Shown here one piece after another: positions 45,384-54,590 of a stretch of DNA of 64,000 bases. Numbering within the stretch: the stretch's first letter is position 1; each line of letters starts with the position of its first letter. The stretch lies in contig NZ_JACHXI010000021.1 of the NCBI RefSeq assembly GCF_014191985.1, positions 1-64,000 on the forward strand, written 5' to 3'. The position numbers and the translations under genes were made by a program. This stretch comes from Azomonas macrocytogenes. Lineage in GTDB: Bacteria > Pseudomonadota > Gammaproteobacteria > Pseudomonadales > Pseudomonadaceae. The notes beneath the pieces were generated by a model that was not told the DNA's origin, did no database searches, and was given only the letters and a program-made list of their open reading frames with translations.

Positions 45384-47033
45384 TCACATGTTCGGGTAAT
45401 TAGGCCCGCCGCCTCCTTCGGGGGTCGTCCAGACGATGTTCTGCGCCGGGTCCTTGATATCGCAGGTCTTGCAGTGCAGGCAGTTCTGCGCGTTGACCTG
45501 AAAGCGCCAGCCCTCCCGCTCGTCGCCGCTCACCTCGTACACACCCGCCGGGCAGTAGCGCTGGGCCGGCTCGGCATAGCACGGCAGGTTGCTGGCCACT
45601 GGAACCTCGGCATCCTTCAGCACCAGGTGGCAGGGCTGATTTTCCGCGTGGTTGGTATTGGAGAGGAATACCGAGCTGAGCTTGTCGAAACTCAACAGGC
45701 CATCCGGTTTGGGATAGGCGATGGACGAGAAGTCGGCGGCGGGGCGTAGCCGGGCATGGTCCTCGTCCCGGTCTCGCAGGGTGATCGGCAACTGGCCGGA
45801 AAACAGGCTCTGTTCCAGGAAGTTGAAGGCCCCGCCGCCCAGGGCGCCGAAGCGATGCAGCGCCGGGCCGAAGTTGCGCGAGCGATAGAGTTCCTCGTAC
45901 AGCCAGGAAGCCCGGAAGCGCTCGTCGAACGCCTCCAGCGCCCGGCCGCCTTCGTCGCCGTCCACCAGCGCCTCGAACACCGTCTCCGCCGCCAGCATCC
46001 CGGACTTCATCGCCGTGTGCGTGCCCTTGATCTTGGCGAAGTTCAGGGTTCCCGCCTCGCAACCGATCAGCAGGCCGCCCGGGAACACCATCTCGGGCAA
46101 CGCATTGAAGCCGCCCTTGGCGATCGCCCGCGCCCCGTAGGAGACCCGCTTGCCGCCTTCCAGGTAGTGCTTCAGCACGGGATGGTGCTTCATCCGCTGG
46201 AATTCGTCGAACGGACTGAGCCAGGGGTTGACATAGTTCAGGTCGACGATCAGCCCGACCACCACCTGGTTGTTTTCTGCGTGATAGAGGAAGAATCCGC
46301 CGCTGGCATCCCCTTGCAGCGGCCAGCCGGAACCGTGGATGACCAGGCCGGGCTGGTGCCGGGCCGAATCGATGTCCCACAGTTCCTTGATGCCGAGGCC
46401 GTAGTGCTGGGGATCGGCGTTGCGCTCCAGCTCGAAGCGCCGGCGCAATTGCTGGCCCAGGTGGCCACGGCAACCCTCGGCGAACAGCGTGTATTTGGCA
46501 TGCAGCTCGATGCCCGGCTCGAAGCTGTCCTTGCGCGAACCATCGGCGGCCACGCCCATGTCGCCGGTGGCCACGCCCTTGACGCTGCCATCCTCGCGGT
46601 AGAGCACCTCCGCGGCGGCGAAACCGGGGAAGATCTGCACGCCCAGCTGTTCGGCCTGCTCGCCCAGCCAGCGCACCAGGTTGCCCAGGCTGGCCACGTA
46701 GTTGCCCTGGTTGTGCAGGGTCTTCGGCACCAGCGGATCGGGTAGCCGGATGGCCTGCCCGGCGCTCTTCAGCAGGTACAGCCGGTCCTCGCTGACCGGC
46801 GTGTTCAGCGGCGCGCCGCGCTCCTTCCAGTCCGGGAACAACTCGTCCAGGGCACGCGGCTCGATCACCGCCCCGGAGAGGATATGCGCGCCCACCTCGG
46901 AGCCCTTCTCCACCACGCAGACCTCCAGTGCCCGCTCCTGTTCGGCGGCCAGTTGCATCAGCCGGCAGGCCGCGGACAAACCCGCCGGCCCGGCGCCGAC
47001 GATCACCACGTCGAACTCCATCGATTCACGCAT
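45384..47033 (-). CDS. Electron-transfer flavoprotein:ubiquinone oxidoreductase (ETF-QO)
   Basis: A 549-residue flavoprotein that passes electrons from reduced ETF to the quinone pool at the inner membrane. The N-terminal FAD motif is VVIVGAGPAGLSAACRL; GSEVGAHILSGAVIEPRALDEL and GNYVASLGNLVRWL follow the family pattern. A C-terminal 4Fe-4S ferredoxin-like domain has [10 protein letters not shown] and [13 protein letters not shown], ending [10 protein letters not shown]. The ATG at 47033 has GAGGAGG 9 nt upstream. It is downstream of etfA/etfB on the same strand, separated by a 113-bp repeat. The symbol etfD is sometimes used for this enzyme. A relic second copy lies at 39175-39622. Confidence 0.93.
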   Translation of the reverse strand: MRESMEFDVVIVGAGPAGLSAACRLMQLAAEQERALEVCVVEKGSEVGAHILSGAVIEPRALDELFPDWKERGAPLNTPVSEDRLYLLKSAGQAIRLPDPLVPKTLHNQGNYVASLGNLVRWLGEQAEQLGVQIFPGFAAAEVLYREDGSVKGVATGDMGVAADGSRKDSFEPGIELHAKYTLFAEGCRGHLGQQLRRRFELERNADPQHYGLGIKELWDIDSARHQPGLVIHGSGWPLQGDASGGFFLYHAENNQVVVGLIVDLNYVNPWLSPFDEFQRMKHHPVLKHYLEGGKRVSYGARAIAKGGFNALPEMVFPGGLLIGCEAGTLNFAKIKGTHTAMKSGMLAAETVFEALVDGDEGGRALEAFDERFRASWLYEELYRSRNFGPALHRFGALGGGAFNFLEQSLFSGQLPITLRDRDEDHARLRPAADFSSIAYPKPDGLLSFDKLSSVFLSNTNHAENQPCHLVLKDAEVPVASNLPCYAEPAQRYCPAGVYEVSGDEREGWRFQVNAQNCLHCKTCDIKDPAQNIVWTTPEGGGGPNYPNM

Positions 47034-47072
47034 GGCTCGATCCTCCTCGAAGACCTTGTTGTTGTCGTAGTC

Positions 47073-47185
47073 GTAGGGTGGGTTAGCCGAACCGCGGCGT
47101 AACCCACCAAGGATGCCGACAGGCATCCCACTGCCAGCCTGACGGCCGGTCGGTGGGTTACGGCCTGCGGCCTAACCCACCCTAC
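47073..47185. repeat. Palindromic intergenic repeat element between etfA and ETF-QO genes
   Basis: A 113-bp segment bounded by perfect 14-bp inverted ends (GTAGGGTGGGTTAG and CTAACCCACCCTAC). Each end also forms its own hairpin: GGTGGGTTAG with CGTAACCCACC on the left, and GGTGGGTTACG with CCTAACCCACC on the right. This is the look of a REP pair/BIME-like element, common in pseudomonad spacers. It may adjust relative expression of etfBA and the ETF-QO gene. Confidence 0.8.
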
Positions 47186-47194
47186 GGACTGCCG

Positions 47195-48127
47195 TCACAG
47201 CTTGCGTTCCAGCTCGGGAATGGCTTCGAACAGATCGGCCACCAGGCCGTAGTCGGCGACCTGGAAGATCGGTGCCTCCTCGTCCTTGTTGATGGCGACG
47301 ATCACCTTGGATTCTTTCATCCCGGCCAGATGCTGGATGGCCCCGGAGATACCGACGGCGATGTACAGGTCGGGGGCGACGATCTTGCCGGTCTGCCCCA
47401 CCTGCCTGTCGTTGGGCACGAAGCCGGCGTCCACCGCCGCCCGCGAGGCGCCGACCGCCGCGCCCAGCTTGTCGGCCAGCCGCTCCAGCAGGGCGAAGCT
47501 CTCCCCGCTGCCCAGCCCGCGCCCACCCGAGACGACGATGCGCGCGCTGCTCAATTCCGGACGTTCGGAAACCGCCACCTGCTCGCCGACGAAGCGGGCG
47601 GAATCGCCGGCATCTCCGGCGAAGTGGATGGATTCGATGGGCGTGCCGCCGCCTTCGGCCGGCGCGGGTTCGAAGGCGCTGCCGCGGACTGTCAATACCT
47701 TCACCGAATCCAGGGATTGCACGGTGGCGATGGCGTTGCCGGCATAGATCGGGCGGCGGAAGGTATCCGTCGACTCGACGCCGATCACCTCGGAGAGCTG
47801 CGCCACGCCCAGCAGCGCGGCTACGCGCGGCAGCAGGTTCTTGCCGCTGGTGGTCGCCGGCGCGACGATATGCGAGTAATCCTTGGCCAGCTCGACCACC
47901 AGGGGCGAAACCTTCTCCGCCAACTGCTGCGCGAGGCTGGCGTCGTCGGCCAGCAGCACCTTGGCCAGGCCGGGAATCCGCGCGGCCTGCCCGGCCGCCG
48001 CCCGGCAATCCCGGCCGGCTACCAGTAGATGAAGTTCCGCACCGATCTGTGCGGCGGCCGTGACGGCATTCAGGGTCGCGCTTTTCAGGGTGCGGTCGTC
48101 ATGCTCGGCAATGATAAGGATAGCCAT
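47195..48127 (-). CDS. etfA: Electron transfer flavoprotein alpha subunit
   Basis: A 310-residue subunit of the cytoplasmic FAD-containing ETF heterodimer that takes electrons from acyl-CoA dehydrogenases. N-terminal [22 protein letters not shown], then the C-terminal FAD-binding domain with [39 protein letters not shown] (quoted in part: [11 protein letters not shown]), [20 protein letters not shown], and [20 protein letters not shown], all diagnostic of EtfA. Its start codon overlaps the etfB stop by one base (TGATG), indicating translational coupling. The ETF-QO gene follows after a repeat element. Confidence 0.95.
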   Translation of the reverse strand: MAILIIAEHDDRTLKSATLNAVTAAAQIGAELHLLVAGRDCRAAAGQAARIPGLAKVLLADDASLAQQLAEKVSPLVVELAKDYSHIVAPATTSGKNLLPRVAALLGVAQLSEVIGVESTDTFRRPIYAGNAIATVQSLDSVKVLTVRGSAFEPAPAEGGGTPIESIHFAGDAGDSARFVGEQVAVSERPELSSARIVVSGGRGLGSGESFALLERLADKLGAAVGASRAAVDAGFVPNDRQVGQTGKIVAPDLYIAVGISGAIQHLAGMKESKVIVAINKDEEAPIFQVADYGLVADLFEAIPELERKL

Positions 48128-48876
48128 CAGATCACCTTCGCTTCGTTCTTCAGTTTTTCCACCAGCTCGTCGATGCTGGCCACCTTGATGCCGCCCTTGC
48201 GCTCGGCGGGCGCCTCGACCTTCAGCAGGCGGGTATGCGCCCTGGGCTGCACACCCAGCTCGGCCGGCGTCCTGACCTCCAGCGGCTTCTTCTTGGCCTT
48301 CATGATGTTGGGCAGGGAGGCGTAGCGCGGCTCGTTCAGGCGCAGGTCGGTGGTGACCACGGCCGGCAGCGACAGCGACAGGGTTTGCAGGCCGCCATCA
48401 ATCTCGCGGGTCACCTCGACCCGCCCGTCGGCCAGCTTGAGCGCCGAGGCGAAGGTGCCCTGCGGCAAGTCCAGCAGCGCCGCCAGCATCTGCCCGGTCT
48501 GGTTGTTGTCGCTGTCGATGGATTGCTTGCCGGTGATGATCAGTTCTGGCCGCTCGGCCTCGACCACCTTGGCCAGCAGCCGGGCCACCTCCAGGGATTC
48601 GGGAAAGTCCTCGGTCTCGATGTGGATGCCCCGATCCGCGCCCAGAGCCAATGCGGTGCGAATCTGCTCCTGGCAGGCCTTGGGCCCGACCGAGACCGCC
48701 AGGATCTCGGTGGCGAGGCCGGCTTCCTTGAGGCGCACCGCCTCTTCCACGGCGATTTCACAGAAGGGGTTCATGGCCATCTTGACGTTGGCCAGGTCGA
48801 CGTCGCTGTGGTCGGGCTTGACCCGCACCTTGACGTTGTAGTCGATCACCCGTTTGACGGTTACCAGTATTTTCAT
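48127..48876 (-). CDS. etfB: Electron transfer flavoprotein beta subunit
   Basis: A 249-residue partner of EtfA. Family marks: [20 protein letters not shown], the [16 protein letters not shown] helix, [20 protein letters not shown] in the AMP-binding region, and [30 protein letters not shown], the recognition loop and signature of EtfB. GAGGGAAC precedes the ATG at 48876; the longer frame has no support. It lies 160 nt downstream of the acyl-CoA dehydrogenase gene on the same strand. Confidence 0.95.
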   Translation of the reverse strand: MKILVTVKRVIDYNVKVRVKPDHSDVDLANVKMAMNPFCEIAVEEAVRLKEAGLATEILAVSVGPKACQEQIRTALALGADRGIHIETEDFPESLEVARLLAKVVEAERPELIITGKQSIDSDNNQTGQMLAALLDLPQGTFASALKLADGRVEVTREIDGGLQTLSLSLPAVVTTDLRLNEPRYASLPNIMKAKKKPLEVRTPAELGVQPRAHTRLLKVEAPAERKGGIKVASIDELVEKLKNEAKVI

Positions 48877-49036
48877 CGCAGCCGTTCCCTCGCCCCCACT
48901 CGATGCGGGGACGTGTCTGTCCACGCGGGGGCCTGGAAGCCCTCGCGGGATCGATTTCAGTGGATTGGAAGGGTGTCAGAGCCCGGACTGATGGCGCGGC
49001 CGCGCCATCAGTCCCGGTGCCCCGGCGGAACGCCGA

Positions 49037-50806
49037 TCAGAACTGATCCTCGTCCAGCGCCATGATGCTGGCGCTGCCCGCCTTGATCGCCGCCAGTAGC
49101 GCGCCCGTCCTGGGCAGCAGGTGCTCGGCGTAGAAGCGCGAGGTGACCAGTTTGGCGTTCAGGAAACGCGCATCGCCGCCGCCGGCGTTCAGCAGGGCCT
49201 GGGCCCTGAGGGCGGACTTGCCGAGTAGCCAGCCGCCGCTCAGGTAGCCAAACAGCAGCAGGAAGTCGACGCTGACGCTGCCCGCCAGGGACGGGTCCCG
49301 GGCGGCGTTGTCGAGCAGGAAGCGGCGCGCCTCGCGGCCCGCCTCGAGAGCGTTGCGCAGGGCGTTGGCCTGGACGGCGAAGCGTTCGCCACCGGCCTCC
49401 AGTTGCTGGAGCGTCTCGCCGATCTCTTCCAGCAGATCGGCCAGCAGCGCACCCTGGTTAGCCAGCGTCTTGCGGCCTACCAGGTCGAGCGCCTGGATGC
49501 CGGTGGTGCCTTCGTAGATGGTGAGGATGCGCGCGTCGCGGTAATGCTGGGCCGCACCGGTCTCCTCGATGAAGCCCATGCCGCCGTGGATCTGGATGCC
49601 CAGCGCGGTCACCTCCTGGGCCAGTTCGGTCAGCCAGCCCTTGACGATGGGCGTCAGCAGCTCCACGCGGCCCTGGTGGCGGGCGGCGTCCGCGCCGTGG
49701 GCGCGGTCGGTCTCGGCGGCGGCGACCAGCGCCAGGGCGCGCATGGCCTCGTTGGACGCCTTCATCTGCAACAGCATGCGCCGCACGTCCGGGAACTTGA
49801 TGATGCTGAAGCGGCTGCCGTCCTTATTGGTGCCCTGCAAGCGTTCCTTGGCGTAGGGCAGCGCCTGCTGGTAGGCGCGCTCGGCAACCGACAGGCCTTG
49901 CAGGCCAACCGCCTGGCGGGCGTGGTTCATCATGGTGAACATGTAGGCCAGGCCCTTGTGCGGCTCGCCCACCAAGTAGCCCACCGCGCCTTCCTTGTCA
50001 CCGAAGCTCATCACGCAGGTCGGGCTGCCATGGATGCCCAGCTTGTGCTCCAGGGACACGCAGGCGACATCGTTGCGCACCGTGAAGCGGCCTTCCCGAT
50101 CCGGCAGGAACTTGGGCACGATGAACAGCGAGATGCCCTTCACCCCGAACGGCGCATCCGGCAGGCGCGCCAGGACCAGATGGGCGATGTTTTCGGTCAT
50201 CTGGTGATCGCCCCAGGTGATGAAGATCTTCTGGCCCGTGATCAGGTAATGGTCGCCCTGGGGCACGGCCTTGGTCTTGACCGCCGCCAGGTCGGAGCCG
50301 GCGTCCGGCTCGGTGAGGTTCATGGTGCCGGTCCATTCGCCGCTGACCAGCCGGGGCAGGTAGCTCCCCTTGAGCATGTCGGAACCATGATGGGCGATGG
50401 ACTCGATGGCGCCCTGGGTGAGCATCGGGCAGAGGGCGAAGGCCAGGTTGGCCGAGTGCCAGATCTCGTTGACCGCAGTGCCGACCACATTGGGCAGGCC
50501 CTGGCCGCCGAACGCCTCGGCGGCGGTCAAGGACGGCCAGCCGCCTTCCTGGAATTGCCGATAGACGTCGGCGAAGCCGGGGGTTTCCTCGACGCCGCTC
50601 TCGCCGAGCCGCACGCCCAGGGTATCGCCGGTCCGGTTCAGCGGTGCCAGCACCTCGGAACCCAGCTTGCCGGCCTCGGCCAGGATCGCCGAAACCAACT
50701 CGCCGTTGACGTCGCTCAGGCCGGCATCGGCGCAGAGCCGGTCCAGCTCGACCAGTTCGTTGAGGACGAATTCCGCATCGCGGTAGGGGTGGATGTAATC
50801 GCTCAT
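49037..50806 (-). CDS. Acyl-CoA dehydrogenase (long, with C-terminal extension domain)
   Basis: A 589-residue flavoenzyme of the bacterial FadE-like type that has an extra C-terminal helical domain, longer than the usual 380-residue class. Seen: GGWPSLTAAEAFGGQGLP in the N-terminal helices, MNLTEPDAGSDLAAVKTKA and ITGQKIFITWGDH around the FAD/substrate site, GIQIHGGMGFIEETGAAQHYRDARI, and the catalytic glutamate in IYEGTTGIQALDLVGRK. It introduces the 2,3-double bond in acyl-CoA and passes electrons to ETF, whose genes follow. The gene lies 54 nt downstream of fadB on the same strand. Confidence 0.93.
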   Translation of the reverse strand: MSDYIHPYRDAEFVLNELVELDRLCADAGLSDVNGELVSAILAEAGKLGSEVLAPLNRTGDTLGVRLGESGVEETPGFADVYRQFQEGGWPSLTAAEAFGGQGLPNVVGTAVNEIWHSANLAFALCPMLTQGAIESIAHHGSDMLKGSYLPRLVSGEWTGTMNLTEPDAGSDLAAVKTKAVPQGDHYLITGQKIFITWGDHQMTENIAHLVLARLPDAPFGVKGISLFIVPKFLPDREGRFTVRNDVACVSLEHKLGIHGSPTCVMSFGDKEGAVGYLVGEPHKGLAYMFTMMNHARQAVGLQGLSVAERAYQQALPYAKERLQGTNKDGSRFSIIKFPDVRRMLLQMKASNEAMRALALVAAAETDRAHGADAARHQGRVELLTPIVKGWLTELAQEVTALGIQIHGGMGFIEETGAAQHYRDARILTIYEGTTGIQALDLVGRKTLANQGALLADLLEEIGETLQQLEAGGERFAVQANALRNALEAGREARRFLLDNAARDPSLAGSVSVDFLLLFGYLSGGWLLGKSALRAQALLNAGGGDARFLNAKLVTSRFYAEHLLPRTGALLAAIKAGSASIMALDEDQF

Positions 50807-50860
50807 CTTGTTGTTCTCCTTATCTGCACGCTGAAGGGGTGGGGCATCACCGCCGCACCC

Positions 50861-52996
50861 TCAGAAATAGTTGCGGCCGGCCTTCAGCCGCGCCCGGAAA
50901 TCGTCCGTCAGTTGGTAGAGACCGCCGTGCCGGGCGTGCGCCTCGGCCTGGCGGGCGAAGGTTTCCAGGCCCAGGGTGTCGATATAGCGCAGCGCGCCGC
51001 CCCGGAAGCGGGGGAAGCCGAGGCCGAGGATCAGGCCCATGTCCACCTCCTCCGGCGTCTCGACGATGCCATCTTCCAGGCAGCGCACGGACTCCAGGCA
51101 GAGGGGGATCATCAGCCGCTGGACGATCTCCCCATCCGACACCTCGGCAGACTGGCGCACCTGTTCGGCGATCAGCGCCCGGATGGCGGCCGAGGGCTGT
51201 TTGCTGCGCCGACCATCGGCATCCACCCCGTAATCATAGAAGCCCTTGCCGTTCTTCTGACCGAGGGAGCCGGCGGCCAGAAGCTGGTCCATGATCGGCT
51301 CGCCATCGTGGCCCATGCGCTCGGGGAAACCCTCCTGCAGCACATGGTCGGCGTGCACCATGGTGTCGATGCCGATCACGTCGGCCAGGTAGGCCGGGCC
51401 CATCGGCCAGCCGAACGCCTCCATCACCCGGTCGATCCGCTCGAAATCCACGCCGTCCTTGAGCAGCCGGTTGAAGCCGTTGAAGTAGGGAAAGAGGATG
51501 CGGTTGACCAGGAAGCCGGGGCAGTCGTTGACCACGATGGGCGTCTTGCCCATGGCGGTGGCGTAGGCCACCGTGGTGGCGATGGCGGCTTCGCTGGTGC
51601 GGCGGCCGCGTATCACCTCCACCAGCGGCATCAGGTGCACCGGGTTGAAGAAGTGCATGCCGCAGAACTGCTGCGGGCGCTTCAGGTGCTCGGCCAGCAG
51701 GTCGATGGAGATGGTCGAGGTATTGGAAGACAGCACGGCGCCCCCGCCGATCAGCCCTTCCACCTCGGCCAGCACCGCCGCCTTCACCTTGGGATTCTCC
51801 ACCACCGCCTCGACCACCAGATCGACCTGCTCGAAATTCCGGTACTCCAGGGTGGGCGTGATGCGCTCCAGCACCTGACGCTTGCCGGCCTCGTCCAGGC
51901 GGCCCTTCTCCACCTGCTTGTCCAGTAGCCGGCTGGCCGTCTCGAAGCCCAGGTCGAGGGCGTCCTGGCGGATATCCTTCATCAGGATCGGTGTACCGCT
52001 GGAAGCCGACTGGAAGGCCACCCCGCCGCCCATGATGCCCGCGCCGAGCACCGCGCCCAGGCGTACCGAATGCCCCTTGGCGGCCCAGCCCTTGGCCTTC
52101 TTCTTGATCGCCTGATCGCTGAGGAACAGCCCCACCAGGGCGCGGGCGGCATCGGACTTGGCCAACCGGGCGAAGGTGTGCGTCTCGACCTCCAGCGCCT
52201 CCCGCAACGGCAGCGCGCTGTGGCGGACCACCGCTTCGACGATGGCGCCCGCCGCCGGATAGCGGGGATCGAGCTTTTTCCCGTAGGCCTGGGCCAGCGC
52301 TTGCAGTTTCGCCGGCGATTCCGGCGTCTGCTCGATGGGCTGCTGCTTGCGCGCCCGGTTCTTGCGGTAGTCGTGCTCGCCATCGGCGGCGGCCTTCAGG
52401 AACGCCAGCGCCTCGGCCCGCAGATCCTCAGCGATTCGGTCGACGGCGCCCAGCTCCAGGGCCTTCTTCGCCGCCTGGGGCTTGCCGCCGGTGGCCCACT
52501 CCAGCGCCGCCTCGGCGCCGATCAGCCGGCTCAGGCGCACGGTGCCGCCCCAGCCGGGGCAGATGCCCAGCGTCACTTCCGGCAGGCCGATCCTGGCATC
52601 CGCCGCCAGAATGCGGAAATCGGCGGCCAGCGCCAGCTCGAAGCCGCCACCCAAAGCCAGGCCGTTCACCGCGGCCACGGTGGGGAACGGCAGGTTTTCC
52701 AGGGCGAGGAACAGTGTATGCGTGTGCCGCCCCCACTCCACCACTTCGCTTTCTTTCAGGGCGAAGAGCTGGGTGAACTCGGTGATGTCCGCCCCCACCA
52801 CGAAGGCCGGCTTGGCGCTGGAAATCAGCAGCCCCTTGACGCCCGCCCCGGGCCGGGAGACGAGCTCGATGGCCTCGCCCAGCTCGCTCAGGGTCAGCTT
52901 GTCGAGCTTGTTGACCGAGGAGCCCTGCAGGTCGAGCACCAGCTCGACCAGTCCCGAGCCGAGCGCCTTGAGGCCGATTGCCTTTCCGCTATACAT
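50861..52996 (-). CDS. fadB: Multifunctional fatty-acid oxidation protein (enoyl-CoA hydratase / 3-hydroxyacyl-CoA dehydrogenase)
   Basis: A 711-residue fusion. The N-terminal crotonase domain (about 1-190) has NGLALGGGFELALAADFR, whose glutamate, with that of GLPEVTLGICPGWGGTVRL, forms the active site. The C-terminal dehydrogenase half has a Rossmann motif AVLGAGIMGGGVA, SSNTSTISI, the catalytic His in MHFFNPVHLMPLVEV, and VNDCPGFLVNRILFPY. Length fits FadB/FadJ alpha subunits. No fadA thiolase follows, so the thiolase partner must be elsewhere, and the FadB versus FadJ label is uncertain. It is the first gene of the leftward oxidation series and diverges from an AraC-type regulator. Confidence 0.92.
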   Translation of the reverse strand: MYSGKAIGLKALGSGLVELVLDLQGSSVNKLDKLTLSELGEAIELVSRPGAGVKGLLISSAKPAFVVGADITEFTQLFALKESEVVEWGRHTHTLFLALENLPFPTVAAVNGLALGGGFELALAADFRILAADARIGLPEVTLGICPGWGGTVRLSRLIGAEAALEWATGGKPQAAKKALELGAVDRIAEDLRAEALAFLKAAADGEHDYRKNRARKQQPIEQTPESPAKLQALAQAYGKKLDPRYPAAGAIVEAVVRHSALPLREALEVETHTFARLAKSDAARALVGLFLSDQAIKKKAKGWAAKGHSVRLGAVLGAGIMGGGVAFQSASSGTPILMKDIRQDALDLGFETASRLLDKQVEKGRLDEAGKRQVLERITPTLEYRNFEQVDLVVEAVVENPKVKAAVLAEVEGLIGGGAVLSSNTSTISIDLLAEHLKRPQQFCGMHFFNPVHLMPLVEVIRGRRTSEAAIATTVAYATAMGKTPIVVNDCPGFLVNRILFPYFNGFNRLLKDGVDFERIDRVMEAFGWPMGPAYLADVIGIDTMVHADHVLQEGFPERMGHDGEPIMDQLLAAGSLGQKNGKGFYDYGVDADGRRSKQPSAAIRALIAEQVRQSAEVSDGEIVQRLMIPLCLESVRCLEDGIVETPEEVDMGLILGLGFPRFRGGALRYIDTLGLETFARQAEAHARHGGLYQLTDDFRARLKAGRNYF

Positions 52997-53455
52997 GTCG
53001 AATTCCTTGTTATGCGAATGGTTTCGGGTATCGAACAGCTATGACCTGTCCAGATCGCTAAAACCCATCTCTTGTTGTCGGATCAAGACCAGCGCACGAC
53101 AGATAAAGCTTGACGACTTCGGTAATGTCCATTGCCGCCAAGCAGTCGATCCGGATGCTTTCAAATAGCTTCCATGCTCACCGATAGGCCATGTACATCT
53201 AGCTAGTCAGACGGTGTCTTGTACTGGCATGGATTCATAGTTAGTCACTAATTGAGTGAAAAGAATCGATATCGACAGGCAATCTTATGTTTATCGACTT
53301 GCTCTTTACTGGCTGCTAGCTTCAGCTCCGGCCCTTCATTCGGCAATAACGAATCCAGTCCGATACTTGACATTAAAGGACAGTATGAACCGCATATTTC
53401 TTTACAATTTTTGCCCCCACAGCAATCCTTCAGCCCCGTTGACCGAACAAGAAAA
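52997..53455. other. Divergent intergenic region, fadB / AraC-type regulator
   Basis: About 460 nt, AT-rich toward the regulator. It must contain the promoter of the oxidation series and that of the regulator, and so is the expected binding region for the AraC-family protein. The regulator frame is open upstream to 53252, but that stretch lacks a start signal. No clear direct-repeat operator was identified by eye. Confidence 0.4.
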
Positions 53456-54475
53456 ATGAGTATCGAGCGCTATTCCATTTCCGTTCATTTCGCGCAAGTG
53501 GTGATAAAGGCAGCCAGAAAAAAAGGGCTCGACGAAGAAAACTTGCTCAAGGAAGCGGGAATCAGCCGAAAACTGCTCGACAGCTCGCACCTGCGAATCA
53601 CTTCCGATCAGTTCAGCCGTCTGATGCTGGCCATATGGCGGATGGGTGACGATGAATTCATGGGGCTGGCCCCGTATCGCTCCCGGCATGGAGTGTTCGC
53701 CCTGATGGCCAGGCAAGCCGTCGAATGCCGCACGCTCGGCTCCGTCTATCATCATCTCAGCCGCTTCTACAATCTGGTGAACGATTCGCTGCGGCTGGAG
53801 CTCAGGATCGAAGGGGGAGATGCGCTCTTTTCCATGACCCTGGCAGATCCCGGGCACGATCCCGACTATCTGTTCAGGGAATTCTTCATGCTGCTCTGGC
53901 ACCGTTTTCCCAGTTGGCTCATCGGCCACCGGATTCCGCTGAAATACATCACCTTCGAATATCCCGAACCGAAACATCTGGCCGAATATCGCCTCATGTT
54001 TCCCTGTCCTGCCCGATTCAACGAAAACAGCAACTGCTTCGTCTTCGGTATCGAGGCCCTCGATGCCCCCGTGGTGCAGACCCCAGCTACACTACGCACC
54101 CACCTGAAGCGCGCACCTCTCGACTGGTTCATACGCCAGGCCTATAACTCCGCATACACGAGAAGCGTGCTGAATTACCTGGAAAAAGCCACGGATCTGG
54201 CCAGTACCAATATCGGAGAGATCGCGAACGAATTGCACCTGACGGAAAGAACGCTGCGGCGGAAACTCTCTCTGGAAGGCACCAGCTTCCAGATCATCAA
54301 GGACGGCATTCGCCGCGACATGGCCATCCACTACCTGAACCAACCATCGATCTCGATCATTCAGATATCCCGCCAGCTTGGCTTTTCTGAACCCTCGGCC
54401 TTCACTCGAGCGTTCCGGCAATGGACGGGCGAATCCCCGAAGACCTATCGGGATGCGGCCCAGAACAAGAAGTAG
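53456..54475 (+). CDS. AraC-family transcriptional regulator
   Basis: A 339-residue regulator starting MSIERYSISVHFAQVVIKAA. The N-terminal ligand-binding region (about 20-210) is the Arabinose_bd-like type found in OruR/VqsM-like regulators. The C-terminal double helix-turn-helix reads NIGEIANELHLTERTLRRKL and, after a linker, SIIQISRQLGFSEPSAFTRAFRQWTGESPKTYR. The Shine-Dalgarno is weak (AAGAAAA), but the upstream extension has no coding character. It diverges from fadB, so it most likely controls the acyl-CoA oxidation genes in response to a fatty acid or CoA-related metabolite (inference). Confidence 0.9.
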   Translation: MSIERYSISVHFAQVVIKAARKKGLDEENLLKEAGISRKLLDSSHLRITSDQFSRLMLAIWRMGDDEFMGLAPYRSRHGVFALMARQAVECRTLGSVYHHLSRFYNLVNDSLRLELRIEGGDALFSMTLADPGHDPDYLFREFFMLLWHRFPSWLIGHRIPLKYITFEYPEPKHLAEYRLMFPCPARFNENSNCFVFGIEALDAPVVQTPATLRTHLKRAPLDWFIRQAYNSAYTRSVLNYLEKATDLASTNIGEIANELHLTERTLRRKLSLEGTSFQIIKDGIRRDMAIHYLNQPSISIIQISRQLGFSEPSAFTRAFRQWTGESPKTYRDAAQNKK

Positions 54476-54590
54476 GGAGCAATTGCATGTTCTTTATAAA
54501 GCCAGTTTCCGAGTGGTTCCCCGGGTTCTCCAAGACGCCGGATCGGAGAATAATGCGGCAGACACTCACCAGACCGGAACCGAGGCATTC

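Noticed and set aside
43802-45403. 533-codon plus-strand frame opposite CoA-transferase copy 2
   Set aside because: Antisense shadow of a clear gene. A similar shadow exists opposite copy 1, as expected from sense-strand codon bias.
49403-51928. 841-codon plus-strand open frame opposite fadB and the acyl-CoA dehydrogenase
   Set aside because: It is antisense to two genes with full catalytic motifs; such frames arise from GC-rich third positions. Its composition (rich in His, Gln, Gly, Arg) shows no domain.
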